A stretch of DNA of 63,873 bases. Origin: Ruminococcus sp. GTDB lineage: Bacteria; Bacillota; Clostridia; Oscillospirales; Ruminococcaceae. The position numbers were made by a program, and so were the translations under genes. The notes beneath the pieces are model-generated. The model was not told the DNA's origin and did no database searches. It worked only from the letters and a program-made list of their open reading frames with translations. Below are positions 30,725-39,872 of this stretch, one piece after another. Within the stretch, counting starts at the first letter, position 1. Every line of letters begins with the position of its first letter. The stretch is taken from positions 457,441-521,313 of the forward strand of contig JAJBTZ010000090.1 of the NCBI GenBank assembly GCA_020860605.1, read 5' to 3'.

Positions 30725-30753
30725 TTGAATAATGGTCAAAAATAATGTAGAAT
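30725..30753 (+). promoter_or_regulatory. Promoter of comM
   Basis: TTGAAT (30725-30730), 17 bp, TAGAAT (30748-30753), about 40 bp before the start codon. Confidence 0.6.
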
Positions 30754-30794
30754 AGTATATAAGAATCAAAATTCATCTGGGAAGGGTTGACGGT

Positions 30795-32327
30795 ATGTTT
30801 TCAGAAATCAAAAGTGTAGGGCTATTCGGAATGAATGCTTTTGAGGTTACAGTTGAAGTAGAAGTCTCCAAGGGCATGGAACGATTTGATATAGTAGGTC
30901 TCGCAGACATTGCCGTCAAGGAATCACGCGAGAGAATCCGCTCCGCTTTTCGCTCCTCAAAGATCAATTTTCCTGCCGTCAGCATCGTGGTGAATCTCGC
31001 TCCCGCTGACGTCAAGAAGAGTGGCTCTTCACATGACCTCGCGATTGCCGTCGCCATCCTCGGCTCATGTGGCAAGTTTCCGATGGATAAGACTGAGGAC
31101 TCCTGCTTCGTGGGAGAGCTTTCCCTCGGTGGAGATTTGCGTCCTATCAACGGTGTCCTTCCAATGACAATATTTGCCCAGAAAATGGGCATAAAGAAGA
31201 TGTTTGTCCCGAAAGAAAACGCCTACGAGGCTTCCGTTGTTGAAGGGATCGATGTCTATGGCGTCGATTCACTGAGCGAGCTCGTTGCCTTCTTTAATGG
31301 GGACATAATCCTTGAAAAGGCTCCTCCCTATGTCCCAGTTGAAAAGAGCGCTGGCGACCTCCTCGATTTCGCCGATGTCAAGGGGCAGCAGTTCGCAAAG
31401 AAAGCTCTTGAAGTCGCCGCTTGCGGAGGACATAATCTTCTGATGATAGGCTCTCCTGGCTCCGGCAAGAGTATGCTTGCTAAACGGCTTCCGTCAATTC
31501 TCCCGAAGATGACTTTTGAGGAGTCAATAGAAACCACAAATATCTATTCAATAGCGGGTCTGATTGACAAGAACGCTCCTCTCGTGACTGAAAGACCTTT
31601 CCGCTCACCACATCACACCATCTCGGCAGCTGGTCTTGCTGGTGGTGGAGGAATCCCACGTCCCGGTGAAATCTCACTTGCTCATAATGGGCTCTTGTTC
31701 CTGGACGAACTGGCCGAGTTCTCACGCTCAACTCTCGAAATTCTCCGCCAGCCGATTGAAGACGGGAAAGTTACGATTTCGAGAGCCTCTGGCACGGTTA
31801 CATATCCTTCAAATATCATGCTCGTAGCAGCGATGAATCCCTGCCCCTGTGGCTACTACGGTCATCCTAAGAAAAAGTGTACCTGCACAAGAAAGCAGGT
31901 CTCACAGTATCTCTCGAAGATTTCTGGACCGCTTCTTGACAGGTTTGACCTTCACATCGAGGTCGCTCCCGTTGAGTACGAGAATATTTCTTCAACCAAG
32001 AAAGAGGAGTCGAACGAGGCCATCCGTGAACGCGTCCAAAAGGCGAGAGAAATCCAGAATGAGAGATACAAGGGCACAGGAATCACCTGCAACGCCCGAA
32101 TCACTTCTGAGCTCCTGCACGAAGTCTGCCCGCTTACCGAGGACGCGAATACACTCTTGGGCGAAGTCTTTGACCGTCTCGGACTTTCCGCCAGAGCATA
32201 CGACCGTATTCTCAAGGTCTCAAGAACCATGGCTGATATGGGCGGCGAGGAGCGAATCGACCGCAAACACGTTGCTCAAGCTGTCAGATATCGTTGCCTT
32301 GACAGGAAGTATTGGGAAAACGGATAA
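30795..32327 (+). CDS. comM: YifB/ComM family Mg-chelatase-like AAA+ ATPase
   Basis: This 510-aa protein has an N-terminal ChlI/Lon-protease-like domain (VEVSKGMERFDIVGLADIAV). The AAA+ core has Walker A GSPGSGKSMLAKRLP at about residues 218-232, Walker B LLFLDELAEF, and a Cys-rich insert NPCPCGYYGHPKKKCTC typical of the family. The C-terminal magnesium chelatase helical domain follows (LSARAYDRILKVSRTMADMG). ComM is a hexameric helicase that promotes branch migration during integration of transformed DNA in proteobacteria; the role in Clostridia is inferred. It is a single gene between a promoter and a terminator. Confidence 0.9.
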   Translation: MFSEIKSVGLFGMNAFEVTVEVEVSKGMERFDIVGLADIAVKESRERIRSAFRSSKINFPAVSIVVNLAPADVKKSGSSHDLAIAVAILGSCGKFPMDKTEDSCFVGELSLGGDLRPINGVLPMTIFAQKMGIKKMFVPKENAYEASVVEGIDVYGVDSLSELVAFFNGDIILEKAPPYVPVEKSAGDLLDFADVKGQQFAKKALEVAACGGHNLLMIGSPGSGKSMLAKRLPSILPKMTFEESIETTNIYSIAGLIDKNAPLVTERPFRSPHHTISAAGLAGGGGIPRPGEISLAHNGLLFLDELAEFSRSTLEILRQPIEDGKVTISRASGTVTYPSNIMLVAAMNPCPCGYYGHPKKKCTCTRKQVSQYLSKISGPLLDRFDLHIEVAPVEYENISSTKKEESNEAIRERVQKAREIQNERYKGTGITCNARITSELLHEVCPLTEDANTLLGEVFDRLGLSARAYDRILKVSRTMADMGGEERIDRKHVAQAVRYRCLDRKYWENG

Positions 32328-32344
32328 GCGAAATAACTGCATGT

Positions 32345-32397
32345 AAAAATAGGTTGCTGCGTCACAGTGAATTGTGGTGTAGCAACCTATATTTTCT
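32345..32397 (+). terminator. Terminator after comM
   Basis: ATAGGTTGCT (32349-32358) pairs with AGCAACCTAT (32381-32390); ATTTTCTC follows. Confidence 0.75.
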
Positions 32398-32579
32398 CTC
32401 GCATTTGTTGCATGTCGGATATATCATTCCCAGGAATTAATCTGAGCCGTCGCTTCAAAAAATTCACAAAAAATTCGTCTGAAAATTGCGTTAAACTGGT
32501 CATTGGCACTTGTAAAGTGATGAAAAAAGCTGTATAATTAGATGAATGGGTATGAAACTGAAGAAATGGGAGGAATCTT

Positions 32580-33776
32580 ATGGCAAAGAATGGTTTGAAT
32601 TGGGATGATCTCGGCAACGACATCCGCGATGTTATAGATAAAGCAATTTATTCTCAGGATTACACCGAGCTGAATGAATCGGTCCGCAATCTTGTCGGGA
32701 ATGTTGTTAATATGGGCACAGATTTTTTCAGAAGAGCTACTGGAGGCAATTCTGATTCTTACTACGACGATTCGGACAGAGGTAGCTCTGAAAATGGCAG
32801 AAATTCCGCTCCGAGAGTTGTGCCTTCGGCAAAGAATCTTCCGGCACTTTATGGGAATCCTTCGAAGATCACTTCAGGCGGAGTCATGAAGATAATCGGC
32901 GGAATTATCCTTGCCGGTGGCGCTGTATGCCTTTCAGCTCTGATAGCCTTCGTCGGATGGTGGTTCTACATGGATTTTGGGCTGCTGACTGTTTTGCCTG
33001 CTCTTGCAGGAATAGTTATCGGCTTGCCTCTTATTGTCAGTGGCGGAAAACAAGTAGGATTTGCGAACAGGTTCAAGACTTACAGGCAGATTTTAGGGCA
33101 GAAAACCCAGTGTGCCATTGAGAAGCTTTCTCAGGGCGTTGGAAAAAGCGTCAAGAAGGTCAGAAAAGACCTTCAGAGAATGATCGACGATGGGCTTTTC
33201 CTTGAAGGTCACTTCGATGAAGAGCAGAAGATCCTGATCACGAGCGACGAGACATATGAAGACTACCAGAAGAGTCTTATCAGACAAGCTGAGGAGAAGG
33301 CCAAAAACTTAGCGAAAGAAAGGCAGTCCGAAAAAGAGGCAAAAGACGCAAAGGTTCAGGAAGTCTTAGACAAGGGTAACGCGTTTATCGCTCAGATAAG
33401 AGCCTGCAACGACGCTATCCCGGGTGAAGAGATTTCCGAAAAGATTTCGAGAATGGAGCTTATTGTCAGGAGGATTTTTGAAAGAGCTGAAACCAACCCT
33501 GAGATCGTTCCTGACCTCAAGAAGCTGATGGATTATTACCTTCCGATGACGGTGAAGCTTCTCAATGCTTATGCCGACATGGACAAACAGCCGGTTCAGG
33601 GAGAGAACATTCAGGCTTCGAAGCGTGAAATCGAGGAGACGCTTGACACTCTCAATCAGGCGTTTGAAAAGCTTTTGGATGAGCTTTTCTCCGATACGGC
33701 TATGGACGTTTCGAGCGATATTTCCGTCCTCAATATCCTTTTAGCACAGGAAGGGCTCAAGGACGACTTCAAATAA
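32580..33776 (+). CDS. XpaC-like 5-bromo-4-chloroindolyl phosphate hydrolysis family protein
   Basis: This 398-aa membrane-associated protein has a soluble N-terminal region (about 1-100), two close helices (about 103-155: VMKIIGGIILAGGAVCLSAL and LLTVLPALAGIVIGLPLIVS), and a long helical C-terminal region. The end has MTVKLLNAYADMDKQPVQGE and SSDISVLNILLAQEGL, the pattern of the XpaC family. Despite the name, the biochemical role is unknown. Its adjacency to telA (47 bp gap) is the classic Firmicute arrangement and supports the call. GGGAGG precedes the ATG. Confidence 0.82.
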   Translation: MAKNGLNWDDLGNDIRDVIDKAIYSQDYTELNESVRNLVGNVVNMGTDFFRRATGGNSDSYYDDSDRGSSENGRNSAPRVVPSAKNLPALYGNPSKITSGGVMKIIGGIILAGGAVCLSALIAFVGWWFYMDFGLLTVLPALAGIVIGLPLIVSGGKQVGFANRFKTYRQILGQKTQCAIEKLSQGVGKSVKKVRKDLQRMIDDGLFLEGHFDEEQKILITSDETYEDYQKSLIRQAEEKAKNLAKERQSEKEAKDAKVQEVLDKGNAFIAQIRACNDAIPGEEISEKISRMELIVRRIFERAETNPEIVPDLKKLMDYYLPMTVKLLNAYADMDKQPVQGENIQASKREIEETLDTLNQAFEKLLDELFSDTAMDVSSDISVLNILLAQEGLKDDFK

Positions 33777-33823
33777 GTGCAAAATTCACTATTTCATAAA
33801 ATCATAAGAACAGGAGAGTTACT

Positions 33824-34978
33824 ATGGACAATGTAAACGAGCAAGAATTCACCAGCGTTCCAGAGCTGACACTGGAGCCAGTCCTCGAAACCGAGACTAT
33901 GGCTGAGATTGTCGAGGCTGAGACCCAGTCTCCGCAGGTTGTAGAATCGAAGCTTTCGCCTGAGGAGCAGAAGATGGTCACAGACTTTGCTGCTAAAATT
34001 GACATTGAGAACACCGCTCAGATTTTGCAGTATGGCGCCAGCACTCAGAAGAAGATGGCTGACTTTTCGGATGCTGCTCTGGCAAATGTCAGGACTCAGG
34101 ATTTGGGCGAAGTCGGAGATCTGATTTCCAGCATGGTCAACGAGCTCAAGGGCATCAATGAGGAGGAAGAAAAGGGCATCCGTGGCTTCTTCCGCAAGCA
34201 GTCGAACAAGCTTGAAACCATGAAGACCAAGTATGCCAAAGCTGAGGTCAACGTCGAGAAGATCGGCGACGCTTTGCAGGAGCACCAGGTAAGGCTCCTG
34301 AAGGACTCCGCTGTTCTTGACAAGATGTATGACCAGAACTTAGCTTATTTCAAGGAGCTGACCATGTATATCATGGCTGGCAAGCAGAAGCTTGAGGAGA
34401 CCAGAAACGGCAAGCTTGTTGAGCTTCAGAACAGAGCCAAGGAAACTGGCCTTGCCGAGGACGCTCAGGCTGCCAAAGATCTTTCGGACAAGTGCGACAG
34501 GTTTGAGAAGAAGATTCACGACCTTGAGCTCACAAGAGCTATCTCCATCCAGACTGCTCCGCAGATAAGGATGATTCAGAATAACGACAACGTCATGGTC
34601 GAGAAGATTCAGACGACTCTCACGAGCACTATTCCCCTTTGGAAGAACCAGATGGTTCTGGCGCTCGGAATTGAACATTCAACCGAGGCTGCTCAGGCTC
34701 AGAGACAGGTTACCGACATCACCAACGCTCTTCTTAAGCAGAACGCCGAGAAGCTCCACACTGCTTCTGTTGAGACCGCTCAGGAGGCTGAGAGAGGAAT
34801 TGTCGATATCGAAACCCTTAAGCAGACCAACGAGCAGCTCATCCAGACACTTGACGACGTCATGAAGATTCAGTCTGAAGGCAGAACCGCAAGACTTGCT
34901 GCTGAGGCTGAGATGGTCAAAATGGAGGATGACCTTAAGGCTAAGCTTCTCCAGATTCGCAACGGCGACCAAGCTTAA
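33824..34978 (+). CDS. telA: TelA-family toxic anion resistance protein
   Basis: This cytoplasmic, mostly helical coiled-coil-rich protein (384 aa) has GIRGFFRKQSNKLETMKTKY, a family hallmark near residue 119, and SIQTAPQIRMIQNNDNVMVE with TTLTSTIPLWKNQMVLALGI in the C-terminal half. TelA proteins were linked to tellurite and cell-envelope-stress resistance, but the mechanism is not known. It follows xpaC, and the pair probably acts together at the membrane. AGGAGAG lies 9 bp upstream of the start. Phosphohexomutase follows 44 bp later, possibly in the same transcript. Confidence 0.9.
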   Translation: MDNVNEQEFTSVPELTLEPVLETETMAEIVEAETQSPQVVESKLSPEEQKMVTDFAAKIDIENTAQILQYGASTQKKMADFSDAALANVRTQDLGEVGDLISSMVNELKGINEEEEKGIRGFFRKQSNKLETMKTKYAKAEVNVEKIGDALQEHQVRLLKDSAVLDKMYDQNLAYFKELTMYIMAGKQKLEETRNGKLVELQNRAKETGLAEDAQAAKDLSDKCDRFEKKIHDLELTRAISIQTAPQIRMIQNNDNVMVEKIQTTLTSTIPLWKNQMVLALGIEHSTEAAQAQRQVTDITNALLKQNAEKLHTASVETAQEAERGIVDIETLKQTNEQLIQTLDDVMKIQSEGRTARLAAEAEMVKMEDDLKAKLLQIRNGDQA

Positions 34979-35021
34979 ATCGCCGTGAAAAATATAAATA
35001 CATTGAAAGGGACATTTTACC

Positions 35022-36761
35022 ATGAGTGAAATAAGACCAAGCGAGGCTGAGCTTTACAAGCTTTGGCTCGAGAATGCAACAGAGGACCCGGATTTAATCG
35101 AGGAACTCAAGTCGGTTGAGGGTGACGAAGAGGCTATCAAGGACCGCTTCTACCGCGACCTCGAATTCGGAACTGGAGGACTTCGTGGCGTTATTGGTGC
35201 TGGAACCTACAGGCTCAACATCTACACCATCAGAAGAGCTACCCAGGGACTTGCTGACTACGTCAACGAGGCTTATCCCGGACAGGACAACGCTGTCGCC
35301 ATCGCTTACGACTCGAGAATCAAGTCGGATCTCTTCTCGAAGGAGGCTGCAAGAGTTCTTGCTGGAAACGGAATCAAGGCTTACATCTACAGTGAGCTTA
35401 TGCCGACTCCTATGCTTTCGTGGGCTGTAAGAACGCTTCACTGCAAGGCTGGTATCGTCTGCACCGCTTCTCATAATCCTTCGAAGTACAATGGCTACAA
35501 GGCTTACGGCTCTGACGGCTGCCAGATGACCATTGAGGCTGCTGACACAGTCTTAGGCAAGATCAACGCCACTCCTATGTTTGGCGGAGCGAAGCTTGTC
35601 GGATTCGATGAAGGTCTCGCAAGTGGAATGATCGAATATATCTCTCAGGATGTCATCACTGCTTACCTCGATGAGGTCCAGAAGCAGCAGATTCACCCGG
35701 AGGTCTGCGCTGCAAGCGGTTTGAAGGTTGTCTACACTCCTCTTAACGGAACTGGCAACAAGCCTGTAAGAGCGATTTTAAAGAGAATCGGCGTCAACGA
35801 CGTCACCGTTGTTCCCGAGCAGGAGAACCCGGACGGCAACTTCCCCACCTGCCCGTTCCCGAATCCCGAAATCAAGGAAGCTTTGCACCTGGGATTAGAA
35901 CTCTGCAAGACTGTAAAGCCTGACCTTCTTCTCGCTACAGACCCCGACTGCGACAGAGTTGGCATCGCTGTTCCTGACAAGGGCGGAAACTACGTCCTGT
36001 TCAGCGGAAACGAAGTCGGAGCTATGCTCCTTGAATACATCTGCAAGGAAAGAATCAAGCTCGGCACTATGCCCGAGAATCCTGTTGCTGTCAAGTCAAT
36101 CGTTTCAACTGCTATTGCAGACGCTATCGCTGCTGACTATGGCGTTGAGATGAGAAACGTTCTGACTGGATTCAAGTTTATCGGCGAGCAGATCGGCTAC
36201 CTCGAGGCTGCTGGCGAAGCTGACAGATACATATTCGGCTTTGAGGAGAGCTATGGCTATCTTGCTGGCTCTTATGTAAGAGACAAGGACGCTGTTGTCG
36301 GCTCTATGATGATTTGCGAGATGGCCGCTTACTACCGTTCGATCGGAGTTTCCCTCCTCGATGCAAGAGAGGCTATGTATAAGAAGTATGGCAACTATGT
36401 CCACACTGTCGAGAGCTTCGTTTGCGAAGGCGCTGCCGGCATGGCTGAGATGGCGAAGATCATGGGCGACCTCCACGAGAATCCTCCGAAGGAAATCGCA
36501 GGGTTCAAGGTTGTTGCTCTTGCTGATTACCTCAAGAAGACCGACACCGACCTTGTTACAGGCGAATCAAAGGGAATCGACCTCCCGAAGTCAGACGTCC
36601 TCAAGTTCACCCTCGAGAACAAGGCAACCGTCATCATCCGTCCCTCCGGCACCGAGCCGAAGATCAAGGCTTATTACACCACTATTGCGGCTGTAAGAGA
36701 AGATGCAGTTGAGCTCGGACAGAAGATTGCGAAGGAGTTTAAGGCTTCCTTGGGGTTCTGA
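35022..36761 (+). CDS. pgcA: Phospho-sugar mutase (phosphoglucomutase/phosphomannomutase family)
   Basis: This 579-aa alpha-D-phosphohexomutase has the phosphoserine loop in GIVCTASHNPSKYNGYKAYG (catalytic Ser of TASHNP near residue 150). The metal loop is LLATDPDCDRVGIAVPD near 306-322, the sugar loop GFEESYGYLAG near 406, and the phosphate-binding loop IIRPSGTEPKIKAYY near the C-terminus. The length of about 580 aa and GGLRGVIGAGTYRLNIYTIR in the N-terminus match the PgcA/PGM2 branch, which interconverts glucose 1- and 6-phosphate. It is not GlmM, which is shorter. Confidence 0.92.
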   Translation: MSEIRPSEAELYKLWLENATEDPDLIEELKSVEGDEEAIKDRFYRDLEFGTGGLRGVIGAGTYRLNIYTIRRATQGLADYVNEAYPGQDNAVAIAYDSRIKSDLFSKEAARVLAGNGIKAYIYSELMPTPMLSWAVRTLHCKAGIVCTASHNPSKYNGYKAYGSDGCQMTIEAADTVLGKINATPMFGGAKLVGFDEGLASGMIEYISQDVITAYLDEVQKQQIHPEVCAASGLKVVYTPLNGTGNKPVRAILKRIGVNDVTVVPEQENPDGNFPTCPFPNPEIKEALHLGLELCKTVKPDLLLATDPDCDRVGIAVPDKGGNYVLFSGNEVGAMLLEYICKERIKLGTMPENPVAVKSIVSTAIADAIAADYGVEMRNVLTGFKFIGEQIGYLEAAGEADRYIFGFEESYGYLAGSYVRDKDAVVGSMMICEMAAYYRSIGVSLLDAREAMYKKYGNYVHTVESFVCEGAAGMAEMAKIMGDLHENPPKEIAGFKVVALADYLKKTDTDLVTGESKGIDLPKSDVLKFTLENKATVIIRPSGTEPKIKAYYTTIAAVREDAVELGQKIAKEFKASLGF

Positions 36762-36780
36762 TTGAATTTCAGACATAATA

Positions 36781-36811
36781 AAGCCCGCAGGTTTTGAACC
36801 TGCGGGCTTTT
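36781..36811. terminator. Bidirectional terminator
   Basis: AAGCCCGCAGGTT pairs with AACCTGCGGGCTT, with T-runs on both strands, between convergent pgcA and the aminopeptidase. Confidence 0.9.
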
Positions 36812-36829
36812 GAATTACTACGAATAAAA

Positions 36830-38077
36830 TCAGTTGAACTCTGCGGTGAAGTTGCCGTTTTCGAAAATCTGGACAGCCTGGCCTTCATGAGTGTAGCCGA
36901 CAATCGACATATCGGGTGCTCCGACCATGAAGTCGACATGGATCATAGAGTCGTTGACGCCCATGGCATCGAAATCTTCCTTCTCGAGCTCTTCAAAACC
37001 TTCGACACAGTCGTTGAAACCTCTGCCGAGAGCGATGTGGCAGCTGGCGTTCTCATCGAAGAGGGTGTTATAATAAAGGATGTTCTGCTTGTTGATGGGA
37101 GACTCGCAGGGAACCAGTGCTACCTCGCCGATCATGGAAGCACCTTCGTCCATGGTGACCATCTTCTCAAGGAGCTCTCTTCCTTTTTCTGCTCCGAAGT
37201 CAACGACCTTGCCGTCCTTGAACTCAAACCAGAAGTTCTCGATGAGCTGACCTTGATAGGAAAGAGGCTTTGTGGAGACAACCTTGCCCTCTGCCTTGCC
37301 TTTTTCAGGGGTGGTGAATACCTCGATAGTGGGCATGTTCGGGTTGAAGTATCTGCCGTTTAAGTCAGTCTCTCCGCCACCGCACCATCTGCCCTTGGGC
37401 ATGAGCCAGACCTTGAAGTCGGTGCCGTTTGAGGACTTATATTCAAGTCTCTCGAAATGATAAGCGTTGAGCTTAGCACATTTTGTCTTGAAGTCTTCGT
37501 TGACCTGATTCCAGACCTCGATCGGGTCGTTGTCATCAGTGACATAAACAGTCTCTAAAATTGCTTCCCAAAGCTTTTCCATTGCCTGGCTCTTGCGAAG
37601 ACCCGGGAAGACCTTCTTTGCCCAAGCCTCTCCAGGGACAGCAGCTATAGTCCACTGGTGACGGTTCTCCATCTTATCAGAATAGGGCTTCATAACCTTG
37701 TATCTTGCACGGGAAGCCTTCTGCATCTTCTCCATATTGATGCCCTTGAGGCCATCGGGGTCGCTCGACTCAATCGAGATTCTTACAGGGAGCTCCTCAC
37801 TCTGCCACTTCATCTTCTCTTCCTGCCAAGGAAGTACGGTTGAAAGGGTCTTGACGGAAGCGTGTCTGTAGTTGAGCTTGGTGATGGAATCGCAGCCCCA
37901 CTCGACATTGACCTTCTTAGCTCCCGCCTTATAAGCCTCGTCGACGACGAGTGCAGCGAATTCAGCCTGATCGACATCGGCATAGACCTGAACAGTCTGT
38001 CCCTTTTGGACATTTGCGCCAACTCTTACTATGAGCTTGGCGTACTTTTTTATAGTTGATTTTTTCGTAAGTACCAT
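36830..38077 (-). CDS. M29 family metallo-aminopeptidase
   Basis: This 415-aa cytoplasmic aminopeptidase resembles AmpS/AmpT. The N-terminus (KYAKLIVRVGANVQKGQTVQ) is the standard M29 opening. The metal site is spread over VFTTPEKGKAEGKV, MIGEVALVPCESPI, NASCHIALGRGF and DSMIHVDFMVG, which supply the Glu, Glu, His and His-x-Asp ligands of the family. The enzyme trims N-terminal residues from peptides. It is a single gene; GGAAA lies before the ATG and a bidirectional terminator lies behind it. Confidence 0.92.
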   Translation of the reverse strand: MVLTKKSTIKKYAKLIVRVGANVQKGQTVQVYADVDQAEFAALVVDEAYKAGAKKVNVEWGCDSITKLNYRHASVKTLSTVLPWQEEKMKWQSEELPVRISIESSDPDGLKGINMEKMQKASRARYKVMKPYSDKMENRHQWTIAAVPGEAWAKKVFPGLRKSQAMEKLWEAILETVYVTDDNDPIEVWNQVNEDFKTKCAKLNAYHFERLEYKSSNGTDFKVWLMPKGRWCGGGETDLNGRYFNPNMPTIEVFTTPEKGKAEGKVVSTKPLSYQGQLIENFWFEFKDGKVVDFGAEKGRELLEKMVTMDEGASMIGEVALVPCESPINKQNILYYNTLFDENASCHIALGRGFNDCVEGFEELEKEDFDAMGVNDSMIHVDFMVGAPDMSIVGYTHEGQAVQIFENGNFTAEFN

Positions 38078-38163
38078 TTCCTTTCAGCATATTACATTGC
38101 GGTTCATCCCGCCTAAATTAAAAGGATAGCACATCGGAAGCCAAAAGTCAATATTTTTGCCCT

Positions 38164-38637
38164 TTATTTCGCCTTTTTCGGCGAATTTTCAGAAATCATT
38201 ACTTCCGGGAGCCACTTTTGGTGAGGTATGCTCTCTCTGAAAAGGAAGTGCCTCAGGATATCTTCATAGTAAATCGCCGGAATCGACAAGAGTAGCCACA
38301 GCACCGAATACGGCAGACATATCTGCCCCATGGCATTGAGTGGCAGCTGCGAATAGTCCCAGACATCAAGCCCCATCACGAGGTTCACAATCACCCCAGA
38401 TGTAAACTCCATCACCGTAATCGTGAGGCTCCCGAGGCAAGCCTGCCACAAAAGGCAAGGCGCTTCCCCACCCTCGTCCATGCTCCCGATAATCACCAGA
38501 CACACCCCACCGACCAGAAACATCGAAATATGCGAATATCCCCGCCAGATAATTTCCAAGAGCCCATAAGTAAGCCCACCAGCGACAAATATCACCACTC
38601 GCTTCGCAACAGAAACCGCCACACTTCTTTCCCGCAT
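38164..38637 (-). CDS. Putative ABC-transporter type IV-like membrane protein (PF06541 family)
   Basis: This 157-aa protein has about four to five membrane helices. The pattern MEFTSGVIVNLVMGLDVWDY followed by SQLPLNAMGQICLPYSVLWL is diagnostic of this Firmicute family (formerly DUF1113). Function is unknown; the ABC-transporter label comes from database grouping and no ATPase is fused. GAGGAG precedes the ATG by 8 bp. It lies downstream of the five-gene ABC-2 operon with an 85-bp gap and may be its last gene. Confidence 0.78.
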   Translation of the reverse strand: MRERSVAVSVAKRVVIFVAGGLTYGLLEIIWRGYSHISMFLVGGVCLVIIGSMDEGGEAPCLLWQACLGSLTITVMEFTSGVIVNLVMGLDVWDYSQLPLNAMGQICLPYSVLWLLLSIPAIYYEDILRHFLFRESIPHQKWLPEVMISENSPKKAK

Positions 38638-38722
38638 AATAACTTCTCCTCAAAAATACTTCCATTATTTTTGCCGGAATTAGGGAAATAATACTGAATA
38701 GGAGAGATTTTATTGATACTAA

Positions 38723-39244
38723 CTACTTCTCTACTATCCTCACCCTCACATTCTCGGGATAGAGGGACAGGACGAGGTCGTTGGGCTTTTGTGAGCCGAG
38801 GGTGTCCCAGTCGTAGGGGTATGGGAGGAGGACGGTGACCGTTTTGCCGGATTCTATCGTGCATTTAGAGCCGCCGATGCCACCATTCAGATAGCCGAAG
38901 AGATAAGGGTTGATGCCTCCGCCAGAGGTGTAAGCGTATTGCATACAGAAGGAGGAGAGGTCGAGGGCCTGGGGCTCGTCTGTCGGATTGGTGATTTCGA
39001 GAGTCAGAATCAGGTCGGATTCATCAGAACAGTTCAGGACTTCTTCGCCGTAAATCTTCGCGAGCTCTTCGGATGAGTATATGCCGTCGCAGGTGCAGAT
39101 CAGTTCTAAGTCGTGGAAAATGAAGGTCTCGCCGGTGGAGTAAACGGCTTTTTCGGTGAAGTGGTACTCGACAGCGTTGACATAGACGACCCTTGTGGTG
39201 AAGGCTATCGCAAGCATGGTGATAATTGATATAATTCGCTTCAT
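38723..39244 (-). CDS. Secreted protein of unknown function at the end of the ABC operon
   Basis: This 173-aa protein has an N-terminal hydrophobic signal (MKRIISIITMLAIAFTTRVV) and no lipobox. The exported part resembles an Ig-like DUF4352/DUF5027-type domain: SDLILTLEITNPTDEPQALD followed by LSSFCMQYAYTSGGG. Its start overlaps the ATPase stop by 4 bp, so it is coupled to the transporter. A second extracytoplasmic protein of similar beta-rich build is encoded by the first gene of the operon, suggesting both bind the same ligand or protect the transporter. Substrate unknown. Confidence 0.65.
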   Translation of the reverse strand: MKRIISIITMLAIAFTTRVVYVNAVEYHFTEKAVYSTGETFIFHDLELICTCDGIYSSEELAKIYGEEVLNCSDESDLILTLEITNPTDEPQALDLSSFCMQYAYTSGGGINPYLFGYLNGGIGGSKCTIESGKTVTVLLPYPYDWDTLGSQKPNDLVLSLYPENVRVRIVEK

Positions 39245-39870
39245 GGGACTATCCTCCCAGCGTCGATTCTGAGGACTTCGTCGGAGATGAGTTCGAGCTC
39301 TTCCCTGTCGTGGCAGGCGACGATGATGAGGGAGCCGTGAGCTTTGAGCTTTGCGAGAATATGGCGGATATTCTCTACTCCGGCGTCGTCGACGGCGTTG
39401 ATGGGCTCGTCGAGGATGACGAGCTCAGGCTCGCCCATGACGGCAGCTGCGATGCCGAGCTTCTGCTTCATGCCAAGGGAGAAGCTACGGTATTTCCGCT
39501 TGTCTTCGGGATCGAGGCCAACATCACTTAGAACTGCTTTGAGCTCGTCGTCCGAAAGATGCTCCCTCAGGTCGCTCAAGAGCCTGAGATTCTTGAGGGC
39601 TGTGTATTCAGGGAGGAAGGACGGGTTCTCGATCAGGACTCCGACGCTTCTCGGGAAGGAGATGTCTTTGCCCAAGATTTCACCGTTAATGACGACTTGC
39701 CCGCTTGTGGGCCTGATGAGGCCACAGATGAGGCGCATGAGCATCGTTTTGCCACTGCCGTTCTTGCCTTGGAATCCATAAACCTTGCCACCTTGGAGGG
39801 TGAGGCTGATGTTGTCAAGGATGGTGACGCCCTTGATGGTTTTTGATACGTTTTTAAGATCTAATTGCAT
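39241..39870 (-). CDS. ABC transporter ATP-binding protein (ABC-2 export type)
   Basis: This 209-aa ATPase has Walker A GKNGSGKTMLMR at about residues 36-47, the signature in FSLGMKQKLGIAAAV (SLGMKQ replaces LSGGQ), Walker B LVILDEPINAVDD, and a His switch as ACHDREEL. The substituted signature is common in antimicrobial-peptide and lantibiotic-immunity type ABC-2 exporters, so defence or bacteriocin self-protection is plausible but unproven. It lies 2 bp after the upstream permease and overlaps the next gene by 4 bp. Confidence 0.88.
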   Translation of the reverse strand: MQLDLKNVSKTIKGVTILDNISLTLQGGKVYGFQGKNGSGKTMLMRLICGLIRPTSGQVVINGEILGKDISFPRSVGVLIENPSFLPEYTALKNLRLLSDLREHLSDDELKAVLSDVGLDPEDKRKYRSFSLGMKQKLGIAAAVMGEPELVILDEPINAVDDAGVENIRHILAKLKAHGSLIIVACHDREELELISDEVLRIDAGRIVP

Positions 39871-39872
39871 GA